Source: Spisula solida
Lineage: Eukaryota > Mollusca > Bivalvia > Venerida > Mactridae
Reading direction: 5' to 3'
Length of the DNA: 64,000 nt
NCBI GenBank assembly: GCA_947247005.1
Contig: OX365949.1
Span: 18,169,130-18,233,129 of the forward strand
In this document: piece by piece, positions 28,101 through 43,100 of the stretch
How the letters are laid out: each line of letters begins with the position of its first letter
Position numbering within the stretch: position 1 is the stretch's first letter
Position numbers and translations under genes: made by a program
Notes under the pieces: generated by a model
The model's input: only the letters and a program-made list of their open reading frames with translations
Databases searched by the model: none
What the model was told of the DNA's origin: nothing

Positions 28101-31100
28101 GTCATTGTGACCTAGTTTCACAAAGCTTGGGTCATAATAGTTGTGATCTCTAGTGGTTATTCTTTGATTTGACCTAGTGACATAGTTTGTTTTACTCCAG
28201 TTGACATAGTATCCTGAAGAAAGTACCTATATGTTGTATAGATGGTCATTGTGCGAACATTATTAAGGTTTTCCTTTGAATTGACATAATAACCTAGGCT
28301 AGTTTTTTATCCTGGGTGACTCAATATTAAAAGGGACCAGTATATTATATATAGGTAGTTATCGTGACCAGGTTTCATGAATACTAAGCCACCATTGAGA
28401 CCTTTTGCATGTTCACAAGGTTGTCTTTAGTTTTTTTACCCTGGGATGACCCAATATTGCCAATTGACCAATACAGATGGTCAATGTGACTACAACCTCA
28501 TGGGGATTGTTACATTAACTAGACTAAAGTTGTGACCACTTGTGTGCTCACAAGTTTTGCTTTGTTTGACCTAATGACATAGTTATCAACACAGGGTGAA
28601 ATTCAATGTTTTTAATGGTATTTATAGTATGATTAAGCGCCAGTTTGAAATTATAAGGATTAAACAACCATTTGTTGAAGTTAACTCAAATGTGTAAACA
28701 CCAGGTCTGAAGGCACCCATTTAACATAAAGCCCTTCGGGCATTTACTAAATCTGTATTTTCAGGTCGGGTGTTTACACATCAGTAAACTTCAACAAATG
28801 GTTATATAATACTATATCGATTAACATTTAAATGTAACAGCAACATACTAGTATTAAAATAATTCTCTTACTTCAACGTCCCCAGCTGTCGGCGGTTCTG
28901 GTATGCGAACATAGTATATATGTTGCTCCTTATGGTCGACATTTGATGCAGTGAAAGTAATTGAATATATTTGTCCTTCTTCCATCCGAGGAGTTTTAAG
29001 TTTTACTTTTAAAGTACAACTCGTCTTCTTCTTTGTGTATGAAATATTCGAGTGAACCATTCCCTTTTTAACGTTTGCGTCAATATCAATATCTAGAGGA
29101 CTAATACCATTTCCTGAAAATAAAATAGGGTACAAGATTTAGGAATAAAATGACCTAATATTAATATTTAGGTGTTTAGATACAAAATGACTAACTACAT
29201 ATAGTGCGTTCAACACCAAAGTGCATTCCCATAGACATAATGTCATGTTAAACCATTGAAACCGTATATTATTCCAATTGAGAGGCTTATTATACCATTA
29301 AATGGCTCATTGTACAATGTACCATTAAAACGGCCTTTTTTAAACGTTTAACAGTTTTCAATAACAATTAACAGTTTTCAATAACACTTAGACCAGAGCT
29401 TTAAATTTATTTTTTTGTTACTCGGATATTTTTGATCAAAAAGTCCACAGGATGAGGGAAAAATGAAAATAAAAACTCCCACAATGGAGCTACCATGTTA
29501 TTGGTGGTAAACTGTAGTCAATGACAGCTCATTATTGAAAACAACAAACGTAAGTTCTAACAGCAAATTTATCTTAAGACAAATAGAGTGCACTGTATAG
29601 GTATCATTGATAAAGATTTTTTAAATATCTACAGAAATGTTATTTAAAAATAAATTTATGTCAATGAGTTTTTCGATGACACCTTAGGCACTATAATAAA
29701 ACAAGGTGTATAGTAGCATAATACATGTACCATCAAAACGTTTGACATAATATATTATATGCAATTTAAAATTTCCGTTTTTGTTTGAAAATGACAAAAG
29801 ATAGGGCAGGAGGGTCTGATTAACGAAACATCAAATAACTCTGACCTTGCAGTGTTCAGTAAAATATATCACTTTCAGTAACACTGACACTTACAGTTTT
29901 CAGTAACAATTAACAGTATTCAGTAACACTTACAGTTTGAAAATTGCTGAAGCAAATTACGCTCCGCTTACCTTCATCTTCAGTCTGAATCAACCATGTA
30001 TAATATGATGCATATTTAACTTTAACTTTAAACTTCAAGGTCTTCTTTTTGCTGACTTCAATAGGGTCTCCAGGGGTTGAAAGATCACCCTTTATAATTA
30101 TGACAGGTTGTTCAAGGTCAGTTTCCGATGATGATTTGGTTTCAACAGTGAACTGGGCGGTTGAATTTATACTGCCATCTATAACTATCACTTGGTACTT
30201 ACGTCTGCAAGATATTGTTTAATAAATAATTAATTAACTTATCTACTCATGTGTAGGTCCTCTTGGTCATGAAGGTAAACAAATAAGAATTTCTTAGTCC
30301 AAAAGGGGGCATAATTTCAACAAAATGCTTGATAGAGTTACCTACACCTGTGCATGGGTTGGGGTCATGATGGTAAACAAGAATGCAACGTATCAAAACA
30401 ATATATCAATGCATAGAGTTACCTACACCAGTGTAGGGGTGGGGGTCATGATGGAGAACAAGTATGCATAGCAATATGTGAATGTACTTTGAAAATATTA
30501 GAGATTAAAAAACCTGTACCTTAATTAACTTTAACATTTGCATTTCCAAGTCCATCAGGGGGCATAATTTCAACAAAATGCTTGATATAGTTACCAACAC
30601 CTGTGTAGGGTTTGGGGTCATGATAGAGGACAATTATGCATACAAGCAATATGTGAATGCACTTTGAAAATATTAGAGGTGAAAAAACCTGTACCTAAAC
30701 TTTAACATTTGCATATCCAAGTCCAAAAGTGGGCATAATTTCAACAAAATGCATAATAGAGTTACCTATACCTGTGTAGGGGTGGGGTTCATGATGGAGA
30801 ACAAGTATGCATAGCAATATGTGAATTTACTTTGAAAATATTAGAGGTTAAAAAACCTGTACCTTAATTAACTTTAACATTTGCATTTCCAAGTCCAACA
30901 GGAGGCATAATTTCAACAAAATGCTTGATATAGTTACCTACACCTGTGTAGGGGTTGGGGCCTTGATGGAGAACAAGTATGCATAGCAATATGTGAATGT
31001 ACTTTGAAAATATTAGAGGTTAAAAAACCTGTACCTTAACTTTAACATTTGCTTTTCCAAGTCCAACAGGGGGCATAATTTCAACAAAATGCTTGATATA

Positions 31101-34100
31101 GTTACCTACACCTGTGTAGGGGTTGGGGTCATGCTGGAGAACAAGTATGCATAGCAATATGTGAATGCACTTCGAAAATATTAGAGGTGAAAAAACCTGT
31201 ACCTAAACTTTAACATTTGCACTAAGTTGAAAAAGAGGGCATTATTACTCCAGAAATATGCAAAAGAGAGTTATAATTCTCTGGCACAGCACTATAACTT
31301 TGATTTATGCAACTATGAGTTTTCAAATGGATATCTCAAATACTGGATGAGTTATGGCCCGTCAAGCATAAAGTACCAAAAATTACAAAGGGGAATAACT
31401 AAAACAATATGCAATGAAGATTTATGGTTCTTGTGCACTGCACTTCCCCTAACTGAGATATATATACCTATGAAGTTTCAAATTGACATCTCTCATACTG
31501 TATGAGTTAATGCCCGGACAGGAATTAAGTTTGAAAAATTAATAAAGGGAATAACTCAAAAAATATTTAATAAAGAGTTATTGCTCTTGTGCACTGCACT
31601 TTCCCTAACTGAGATCTATTCACCTTTGAAGTTGCAAATTGACATCTCTCATGCTGTATGACTTATGGCCCGGAAAAGAATTAAGTTTGAAAATTTATCA
31701 AGGGGATTAACTCAAAATAAAGTAATAAAGAGTTATGGTTCTTGTGCACTGCATTACCCCTAACTGAGATCTATTCACCTATGAAGTTTCAAATTGATAT
31801 CCCTTATATTGTACGAGTTATGGCCCGGACAAGAATAAATTATGAACAATTACAAAGGGGAATAACTTAAAAAATATGCAATAAAGAGTTATGGTTCTTG
31901 TGCACTGCACTTACCCTTACTGAGATCTATTCACCTATGAAGTTTCAAATTGATATCTCTTATATTGTACGAGTTATGGCCCGGACAAAAATATCGGACG
32001 GAAGGACGGACAGACGGACGGACCGAACGACGGACGGACAAAGCTGCAACTATATGCTCCCCCGAATTTTCGGGGAGCATAAAAACCCATACCTAAACTT
32101 GAACATTTTGCACAACGCGAAGTACTAACCACTATATGATCACGCGTGTTCAAAATTACATAATTTCTACAAAAAGATTTGACACTTAAACGACAGTAGA
32201 CCATCATTTTGACAGTGTGTTTCCTTCACAACAGTCCCTTCTTCCTCCTATTCATGCTTTCCTTACTTCTTCTCTTCCTTTATCTATTCTCTTTCTATCC
32301 TAACAGTCACATACTCCGGATATTACTATATTATGTATGTATTTATTTTGCTATTTTGAAATGGAGCGGGATTAATATAAGTTTAAAAACTTGTTTCCGA
32401 ATCCTTTAGCAATTGCAATTAATTATACACATGTTGTAAAATATCTTCTGAATAAATACTGTTTAAACTAACATTTTGCACTAAGGAGAAAAAGGTGGCA
32501 TAATTTCAACAAAATGCTTGATAGAGTTACCTACTTCCGCATAATGGTTGGGGTTATGATGGCAAACAAGTATGCAAAGTATGAAAGCAATATCCCGATG
32601 GACTAAGGGAATAAAAGTCTGTACCTAAACTTTTACAAAAGTGTTATGTCGGCGCCGACACCGACGCTCGGGTGACTGCAATAGCTCCCCTTATTCTACG
32701 AAAAGTGGAGCTAAAAAGAACTGAATTCATTGTTTGCAACGTTAATAATATTTGGTTGTCACAAATCACAATCACCAGTTGGTCAAGCCCAGCTGAATTC
32801 TGAATAAAAAACTCATAATACTACAGCCATAATATAATTTGATTTTTAACTGTATCAGTTTCATTTAACTAAGATAAAATATGTATCAAATCTTACTTCG
32901 ATTATGACTGAGGTATACTCAACAATACACATGCATAGAATAGGATCTACAAGTATATTCTACAATACACATGCATAATAGACAAGTATATTCTACAATA
33001 AACATGCATAATAGACAAGTATATTCTACAATACACATGCATAATAGACAAGTATAATCTACAATACACATACATAAAATAGACAAGTATATTCTACAAA
33101 TCTCATGCATAAAATACAAGTATAATCTACAATACACATGCATAAAATAGACAAGTATAAAAAAATAGTCAAAGCAAAGCAGACCTCTATCATACATACT
33201 CATTAACAACAAGACCATTATCTCCTGATTCTGGTACACTAGGAATATTCACAGATTGTCCTGTTGCTATCCACTTTGTCCGCGTATTAGTTTCACTGTT
33301 AATTTCTACACAAGGTGGAACGTCTGAGTAAGTATGACCAGGCTGTAATGACAAAATAATTTTGTATTAGGAAGGTTTGTTACTTAACCAAATCTTACTA
33401 TGTTTATCAACTTCAGGGGTGGTATTATTTTCGAATTTCGACAGCTTGGGCATGGGAGGATTATAACTTGTTAAGTTGGGCATTGTGCCTTTTATGTTTT
33501 TAAGTTTCTGTGCTCGACTGGTTCAGGTGGGCATTGTACCTTGTTTGTTTTTAATGCTTTCTTGGCTAGGCTGGTCAAGCTGAGCGTTGCCTTCCCTGTC
33601 TGACTTAATAATATTTTTTCTAATATTTATCTTATTAAATTTGAGGATAAGGATAGCCAATCATATCGTCTGTTTCTGACCAAGAATGTAATATGGTGTG
33701 GTCTGATTGGTTGTCCTTATCCTTAAGTCAAGTAATATTAGTATTGATAACGACCCAAAACATTAGTAACAAATGGTCCAATCTGATTTCACAACAAATT
33801 AATCTACATGTACATTGGTACTGATAAAACGTGTTGTAAGTTTTTGTCTTGTATGTGTTTTATGTGTTTTCTGGGAATTTTGCATTGTGTGTTTTTAATG
33901 TTTTCTGTGCTCGGCTGGTAAAATTGATTGCTGCCTTCCCTATCTGACTCAATATCATCTTTTTCAAAGCAATAGCTTTCAATTTGTTAGTTTAAGAGGA
34001 AAGTCAACCTTAATATATTATTTTCTAAGTCAATGAAAGGATCAATAATTATTCTGATAAGCAGAATGGACCTTATTTATCTGAGTAAGGTGTTGATGAT

Positions 34101-37100
34101 GAATAAGTTTCAAAGCAATAGCTTTGATGTAGTATATGAGGTAAGTTGACCTAAATATGAAACTTAACCAATATTTTATTTTCTAAGTCCAACAAGAGAC
34201 AAAGATTCCACGTTTCAACTGGATACCTTTGACTCTTATAAAATTGAGAAATGATGTCTTACAAACGTTACGAATACATACTATGCTGCAGACGTCAGTC
34301 ATGACAACAATAGCTAAACTATACTGAAACATACCACGCACATCCACACACAGGTAATGTCTGTATATCCGTTAAGGTCAACACATTGTACCGGTGACTC
34401 TTCACCAGGGTCAACTTCAAAGAAAGATTTAACGTCCCCATCATGTAACACTGCAGCATCAATTTCCCTGTCGGCAGTTGTAAAATCAATTGAATCAGTC
34501 ACAGTTACACCAGTCACTGAAACTAATGGTTGTAAGAAACATGATACTTGGCTTTAAAATCAGTGTTAATTACTTCTAGCATGATGATACCTTATATACT
34601 TTTTGAGTTATGGTAAGCATGTTGACAGACAAATTTAGTAAAGTATAAAGAATTCAGGACGACAACCACCCGGCTGTACATTTACCAGGGTGACGCTGGA
34701 AAATAGGCTGGTAATCCCTGGTATAGCACGGAAATCCATGCTAATCCCTGGTAAATGACCAACTTTCCATGTTTTCGATCTTAAAATGCGGTACTTTTTG
34801 ACAAGTAGGGTAAAAGGCTGGACAACGCTGGTAAAAGTCTGGAAAACCCTGGAATTTTTATCAGACAGCATGGACATTTGAACTTAGAAATTTTTGATGC
34901 TGGACAAACATGGAAAAATATTCAGAAATTTTAGAGTCCATTTTCTTAGTCTATTTTTTACATGAAAATAAAATTGTATTTCAAAAGAGAAAAGTAAAGA
35001 ATCCCAAACCAAAACGAATGCTTCAACAAGCTTAAAAAATTCAAGAGCTAATATTCAGAAGTCTGTAAGTATGCAAGACCGCACAAAATTTATATGTTTA
35101 AAAACTAAAAAACAGAGGGCCATAACTCCTTAAAATTTATCTGATCGAAGTTTGTTGACGACATTTACAACAACACTTGGTTCTTGCAAGTCATGCAAAG
35201 TTTCGTTGAAATCTGACCAATCCCAGGCGTAAAGATGACCATGGTCCACCGTGGTCACCGTGGTTTTTGATAGTCAACTATGGTTTATCGTGGTCAGCCA
35301 TCAAATACCATGAAAAAATCAAGGTGATAGCAGTTAGAGTTACCAGTCCGACCATGGATTGGTCAACAGCTGTATTTAATCTTGACACCATAGTTGACCA
35401 TGGTTGACAGTTGTAAAGAATTTTGTTGACCAGGGTTAACCATGATCAACACAGCATTTAAATTCAGTCCACCATGGTAGACCATGGTCCAAATCAATAG
35501 GGTCATCTACTGGTCAACACCAACCTCCACACCCAGTGTGAGGAGAATAGACCAAATTTATGATCACTGCTTGTCTGTAGTGACTACATACATGCAGTCT
35601 GTTAACAATTTCTCAGCCAAACTTAATAAAGCAAATTTTGATGGACAATATATATCTGAGATAACATATTAATGCTATTTTATTATTATTAAAGGGAGGT
35701 AATTTAAAAATTATACCATTAAATTGCGTTTAACACACTTAAAATACATTCAAATAAGTTAATAATCTATCTTTTCCAAAGCTATAGATAATTAAAACAT
35801 AGCTATAAACTTAAATCGCTATTGTTTAAAAGAAACTTAAGTGTTTCTCTTACTTTATGCAGCTGTATATATAGAAAGTTTTATCAACTGTCATTAGATC
35901 AAACAGTATCTTGAGTAGTTACAATGCTGATAAGTGTTCCAGGGTTTTCCAGGCTATGCTGGAGAATTTTCCAGGGATTTCCAGGCTATGCTGGACTATT
36001 GTCCAGCGTTTTCCAGACTATGCTGGTAAATTGTCCATGGCTTTCCAGGCTAATCTGGATAATTTTACAGAATTTCCAGGCTATGCTGGACAATTGTCCA
36101 GGGTTTTCCATGCTATGCTGGTAAAAGTTCCAGGTTTTACCATGGTAATTTTACAGTCAGGCTGGAATAGCATGGAACTATTTCTTCCATGTTTTTTCTC
36201 ATTTTACCCCGGAAAAGGCTGGACAAAGAGTCCGAATACTCCAGGCTTTCATTTTACCATGGTAATCCAGGGTAATTCCTGGTACTTTTTTCACTTTTTC
36301 ACATTTAATCATCATACTAGCAAATTCACCTTCTAGGGGGGAGGGCCTAGATAAAGCGTAAGACTTGATCAAGAATAGTGTTTATTAGGGGGGAAATGGA
36401 CCAGAGGGGGGGGAAAAAGACGCGTGGTTTCCCCGGGGAAAGAATAGGCCAGCCCGTTTTTCTCCGAGGGAAAAACTGTCCGGGGGAAAAAAGGACCGCT
36501 ACACCTGTACATTGCTGAGCTCCTTAATGTTTTACAATATACATGTACAGTGATTGTAGTACACTTGTATTATCATAAAACTAAACAAAACTTCACATTT
36601 TTCATGAAGTACATGTGGTACTTAAGGTATTGGAGATTCAGACAAAGCTAAAGTATGGTCATCCATTAAGATAAACAATTAATTCCCCACTGAATATCAC
36701 TGTAAATTATTTCTCCTCTGGAAAAAAACAATATAATTTTTTAATTTTTATTTAACCTAGAATTCACAATTTATAACAAAATCAACCACTGGCCAGATTT
36801 CAAAATATCTTAACGGAAATACTGGTGTTGGGCATTCTCATTCACTAAAGTATTCTTGACCTGTGATATCTCAGTCTGGGAACTTGACTAACCACTGCTG
36901 TATGAGAATGGTGTTGGATGACCTTCCTATAAAATTTATTTCACCAGACGTCAAAAAACATGGCTGCCAGTGGGTGGGGCCTGTTTTTCCTATATATCTA
37001 TCATAAGTAAAATCTTTAAAATTCTGCTCTGAAAATACTGGTTGGATTTCATTTACATTATAAACTTGTAACACTGTTCCATTCTAATATTAGCTGAACA

Positions 37101-40100
37101 AATTGTAATCAATACAGAACTCTTTGTAACCATGGCAACCCAAATCAAGGTACAGTTTGAATATGGTTCTACTAGATCAATGCGTAAAGGTGAGCGATAC
37201 AGGTCATTATAAGTTGTCTTGCTCCGCTGTTTCTGATGAGCACTGCTTCCCATGTGCAATTGGCCGTTCATGAAAGTTTTAAAAAAGTCCGAAGGTTACG
37301 AACAAGATGACAGTTTTAAATATAGCAGTTAGTTTACCATCACATTTTAGAGTGTAGGTAGTTGCAGGATGGGAGGAGTAGTCTGCCAATGAAATTCTTG
37401 GCTTGCTTGAATACAGTTGGTCATTCAGGTACCATTTGAACTCTACATCTTCAACCTAAAGAAATAGAGCAAAATTTTAGTGTCTAATTATTATTCCAAA
37501 TTTAAATGATATTCAAGGGTTAAATTTTGAGCATTGACTCTATTGTAATAACAAGAGGGCACATAGGGCCCTAGGTCGCTCACCTGTCGTAGTTGAACAT
37601 TAAAGCTCTTTAAAATGGTGACCTAAGTAATAATTTTATATTTTATTAATAAGATTCAAGAACATTCAGCCACTTTTGCAAGCTTTTTCTAGATTGTTGC
37701 AAGATTTAACCTAGTGATCTAGTTTTTGACCCCATATAACCCAGTTTCAAACTGGACAAAAATTCTGACTATGTTTATTGAAGATTGTGCCATAATTGTG
37801 TCCTCTAATAGATAACAAGCTTTTTCTAAGATTCGACCTATTGACCCAGTTTTTACCCCAAATGACCCAGTTTGGAACTTGGCCTAGATTTCATATAGTC
37901 AAACATTCTGAGCAAGTTTCATCAAGATTGGGGTATAATTGTGTCCACTTATGTGTTCACAAGCTTTTTCTAAGATTTGACCTTGTTACCTAGTTTTTGA
38001 CCCTACATTACTCAGTTTCGTATTGACCTAGATTTTAAAGGGACAAACATTCTGACCAAGTTTCATGAAGATTGGTTCATAACTGTGTCCTCTATCGTGT
38101 TCACAAGCTTTTTCTAAGATTTGAAATTGTGACCAAATTTTTAACCCTACTTGATCCAGTTTCCAACTTGACCTACATTCTATAGAAACAAATATTTGGA
38201 CCAAGTTTCATGAAGATTAGTGGATAATTGTGTCCTCTAAAATGTTCACAAGCTTTTTCTAAGATTTGACCTTGTGACCTAGTGTTTGACCCCACATGAC
38301 CAAGTTTCGAACTTGACGTTGAGACAAACATTCTGACCAAGTTTCTTTAAGATTTGGCCATAACTGTTGTCTCTAGTGTGTCCACAAGCAATTGTGGACA
38401 AACAGACGGACGATGAGTGATCACTATAGCTCACTCTGTCACTATGTGACGCGTGAGCTAAAACATTTCATTTACAAGAAAATATCAAACTTTAGCTTCT
38501 TTTTATTCAAATCTAAACCAAGTAATAATGTCTAGTAATTTAATTTAGTCACACATAAAAGGCTTATTAAATATTCAAGAACAAAAATATACATTAAAAG
38601 ATCAACATTATACATGTATCAATAAAAGAAGACATTAATTTATGACAGAAAAAAAGTTTCTTAAATTAATTTCTTTTGATTATTTCCCTTACACAAAAAA
38701 CAGCTAAATACTGCAGGGTTTTTTTTTGTTGTGAAATAGCAGTATTTCAGAAACACTGCCTTCTTTGCCAGTTATTAAAACTGCTCCTGGTTACAAAGGA
38801 CCAGTAAAAATCTTTTTGAAGAACTGCAAATAAATGTAGGTTGAAAACGTGATTGTGACCATTCTTTGGCAGTTATTTTGAAGTTTTTAGAATATATTAT
38901 TATGAAGAATGAACTTAAGGCAAGTTAAATGCAGCTATTTTCTTACAGCAGTATTTTCACCCAATTCTATGAGCGGTTTTTCTTCAAAGTTTTTAAAAAC
39001 TGCTAAATACAGCTTAATACTGATACAACATTGCATGTCTTTATACTAGAACAATTATCAATGTATTGAACGCCTAGATAATTCCCGCACAACGGACATT
39101 CAATGCACTGACAGCTATGTCTAGAAAATACCAATAATTAGTGCAAACTAGAATGCCTATTCCTATTCCTGAATTTGCGGACAGACAATGTTAGGACTTG
39201 AACTCCTAGATGCACTCTGTTTGACATTGAAGGATGGTAAAGCTTCGAATTGTCTGTTTCTTCCAATACTTTTTAATACTTTTCCAAAAATGTCAAAACA
39301 AAGTTGTATCAATAACACGTCCGCAATAGGTGTGAATAACATATGTTCGGCAATGTTGATCAAGTCAATGTTAACAAGTGCATAAAATGCTATATCACTA
39401 TATTTCATGAAGCTATATGTATGTTTATGACTATTTTATGTAAAATGGATTCATGAAAATAAATATATATAAAAAAAAATAATTAACGAAACTCAAAAAA
39501 AAAAAGTGCATAAAGTCAACACATCTAATAACACTTATTTCAAACAGCAGATATACCATTTTGTGTATGTGTGATTATTTAGCCAGTAGAAGAGAAAGAG
39601 TTGTAATACAAGGAATCCGGGTGCGTTACCCTAGCTCATTCCGAACAGACTCCCTGGTTCTTTAACGTTCCTGGTGTATAGCACCGATACACGCTAGACT
39701 ACTCCTGGGTTTCCAACCAGTTCGTCTCTAGTTGAATGGGTAACACTGAAAAGCGTTTCAGACCTGACCAAGTGTCCCCCGAGATTCCAACCAGGGACCT
39801 CTTGATCAGTAGTCAAGTGCTTTATCCACTTGACCACCATGCCACCCTACAAAGTAATCAATGCATGCAATTTGCATCTTAAGAATTGACCATCAATACT
39901 GCATGGTACCATCACCTAGCAATGCAAACCACAAATGCATTAGATCACTCACAGTTATTGCATTAACCCATAAAACAGTAGAGCAAATAACCATTTTGTA
40001 TCAGTATGACCATATTACACCACACCAATAATCGTTTGATATGAATAAAATTTTAACAAAAACTCTAACCATAACTGTGTACGTTGAGACTGTCTTGTGA

Positions 40101-43100
40101 TATCAAATACTAGTACTACACTCAAACGATTTAAAAACGCACCACTTGTGAAATGTCAATTTCATTGTACATTGTTTTATGGTTCTTTGACTTCTGGTAA
40201 ATAATCATCAGTCGAAAGGCAAAGTGTTGTGTAATGTTTATGTCACTTAACACGTTTGAAATAAGTTATGCTATGATTAACAGGGTGACCCATGTACATG
40301 AAAGTCACAATATCTAAACGGGGGAAAATCCTTGTACTAAACTATTTTTCTCTTCACTGGCAATTATGAAAGTAATAATGCAGTATATTTTCAACTTATC
40401 CGTTGACACCCTGCATTCGATTAACATTGTGTGCAGTCATGCGGAACCGATTATAATGATGCAACATGTGTTCATGTTGACCCCTGGCTCAGGGTCATAC
40501 CGTTGGACTTGGCTGATCGTAGTCGGGTTTTGACTGTGTCATCCACAAATTATCGCTGTTCTAAGCACACAATCGTCATTAAGTGGCAGCTGAACCGGCC
40601 TGCTACGTATATATGGCTCACTTAGGCTTCCAGCGAAACCGAAAGCATCCGAACAAAGATTTCGAGCTAATCGCAGCATACTCTCGCGTAATCGCAGCAT
40701 AGCATGATCATGTTTATGTTGTTGTTTCAGTGTGTACACATAAAACGTACAATTTAAACCGAATATCGATCCGAAATGTTGACGAGATCGCGGTGCACGT
40801 GCCAAACTTGCAAAAACAGAAAGGTTGTGTTGGCAGCGTATTCCAAATTATCAATTTTCTATTTCATGTGCCTAAGTTAAAGTTTATAAGCTGGCGAGGT
40901 ACTTTAGACTATGAATTTAAGGAGAAATGTATTTTTGACAAAATTCGGTTATTTTATAGACTGGTGCGTTTTAAAATCGTTTGAGTGTACTTTAATAATT
41001 TTTTATGATCATTGGTCATATAAAAAAATTTACCGAATCTCCACATTTTGTTACAGACGCTCTATATTCATTAGTTGGGCCCACGTCTTCGGTGTCACCA
41101 TAAATTGTAAGAATGTAAGCTTCGGCAGTTTTTGTTAACTCCTTTTCGTCATAGCCCTGTGAAATGAGTTCACCTTCTGGTGCCGTATATTCGTACCTCA
41201 TATTGATTGTATATGTCTCACTGTCTAGCAACTACAATTAGGTGAAAAGAAAAGATCCATTCATGATCACATGTGCATGATTACGTAAATCAATATAATC
41301 TATCTTCCATTAATGTCGAACCCCTTACGAGGTCATAGACATTTGTCTGTCAAGAACAGAGTTAAAATCAATGAAGAGAAAGAGATACAAGGGATCCAGG
41401 TGTGTTACACTAGCACATTTTGAATAGACTCCTTGGTTCTGTAATGTACTCAGTGTATAGCACTGATAGGCACGAGACTACCTCAGATATGCCAACCAGT
41501 TTCATCTCTAGTTGGGTTTGAAACACTGAAAAACGATTCAGAAATGACCAAGTTCCCTGGCCGAGATTCAAACCAGGGATATCTCAATCAGTAGGCTAGA
41601 TTGTTATCCTCTCAACCAGCGTACCACCCCAATAAAAGTTCGGAAAAGTAGCATTACATACAGGGAATTTAGGATATGAAAGATACTGTAAAATCATTAT
41701 TTTTCAAATGTGTTAAATTTTCATTGATTTCTTACTTTAACTCGACAACAAATCTTATGCCCATGGTATATCAAACTCCCAAATATAAAACATGGTTTCA
41801 CCCTTTCCTGTTTTGTAATCCATCAGCTTTCTACAATATCTTACAGTGTTGACACAAATAAAGTGCTCAAAGTGCATAATTCATCAGATATGTGACCAAG
41901 TTATTGCTTTTTGAAAATAGCTAATTAGGGCTTGAAAAAAGCTTATTACGGCTTGAAAATAGCTGATAAGGGCTAGAAAATAGCTGAACAGGGCTTGAAA
42001 ATAGCTACTTAGGGCATGAAAATAGCTACTTAGGGCTTTAAAATAGCTGATTAGGGCTTGAAAATAGCTGATTAGGGCTTGAAAATAGCTGATTAGGGCT
42101 AGAAAATAGCTGATTAGGGCTTGAAAATAGCTACATAAGGCTTGAAAATAGCTGAGTAGGGCTTGAAAATAACTGATAATGGCTTGAAAATAGCTTATTA
42201 CGGCTTGAAAATAACAAACAATGGCTAGAAAATAACTGATGATGGCTTGAAAATAACTGATAATGGCTTGAAAATAGCTGATTACGGCTTGAAAATAGCT
42301 GATTATGGCTAGAAAATAGCTGATAATGGCTTGAAAATAGCTGATTACGGCTTGAAAATAGCTGATTATGGCTAGATAATAGCTGATTACGGCCTGAAAA
42401 TAGCTGATTACGGTTTGAAAATGTGTTGTTAAGAAATAACAAATACAGAAATGAATAACAATATTTGAATATTGTTTTTTTCATATTGCATTTATATAGA
42501 AAATAAAAGCGGAGTACATTGTACATAATTATTTTGTGATCAAATAAACAAACGTACATCGTCATGTGCAATATGTATCTTCTTGGAGAATGAGTCCTCA
42601 ATGACAAGGCCTGGAATAAAAAAGATGTATGTTAATTACCTTAAAAATGTATGCCACCCATGACAGCCCAATACCTGACCTGAGCTTTGACCTACTGACT
42701 CCAAATCAGTAGGGGTCATCGTAATGTTGATGACCAACCTCTATGAAAAGTTTGAAGATCCTAGGTCAAAGCATTATTGAGTTATTGAATGGAAACCATT
42801 TTATACGATCGACAGACCGACTGACAGACATGTGCAAAGCATTATACCCCCTCATTAAAGATGGTCGGCTTTATGATTAAGTCAACATTTACTACATTAT
42901 AGTATATTATATACTACATTATACACCTACATACACAAAGTTCTCTATTACACACTGCAGTAAAATTCCTCAGTACGTTCAATGACTCCCAAGTATTTCA
43001 AGCACCAAATCGTGTAGAAATACGAGAGGTGTTCAACTTATATTTAAACAGAATTGAACATCCAGTATTTTCATAAATTTCTCATCAAAATCGAATTGTG

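Noticed and set aside
35911..36336. 141-codon plus-strand frame rich in FPGYAGQLS-like words
   Set aside because: Generated by the repeated CCAGGCTATGCTGG word in the right repeat arm.
42131..42607. 158-codon minus-strand frame with NQLFSSH repeats
   Set aside because: Product of the 21-bp tandem array; the overlapping real exon 11 uses another frame.
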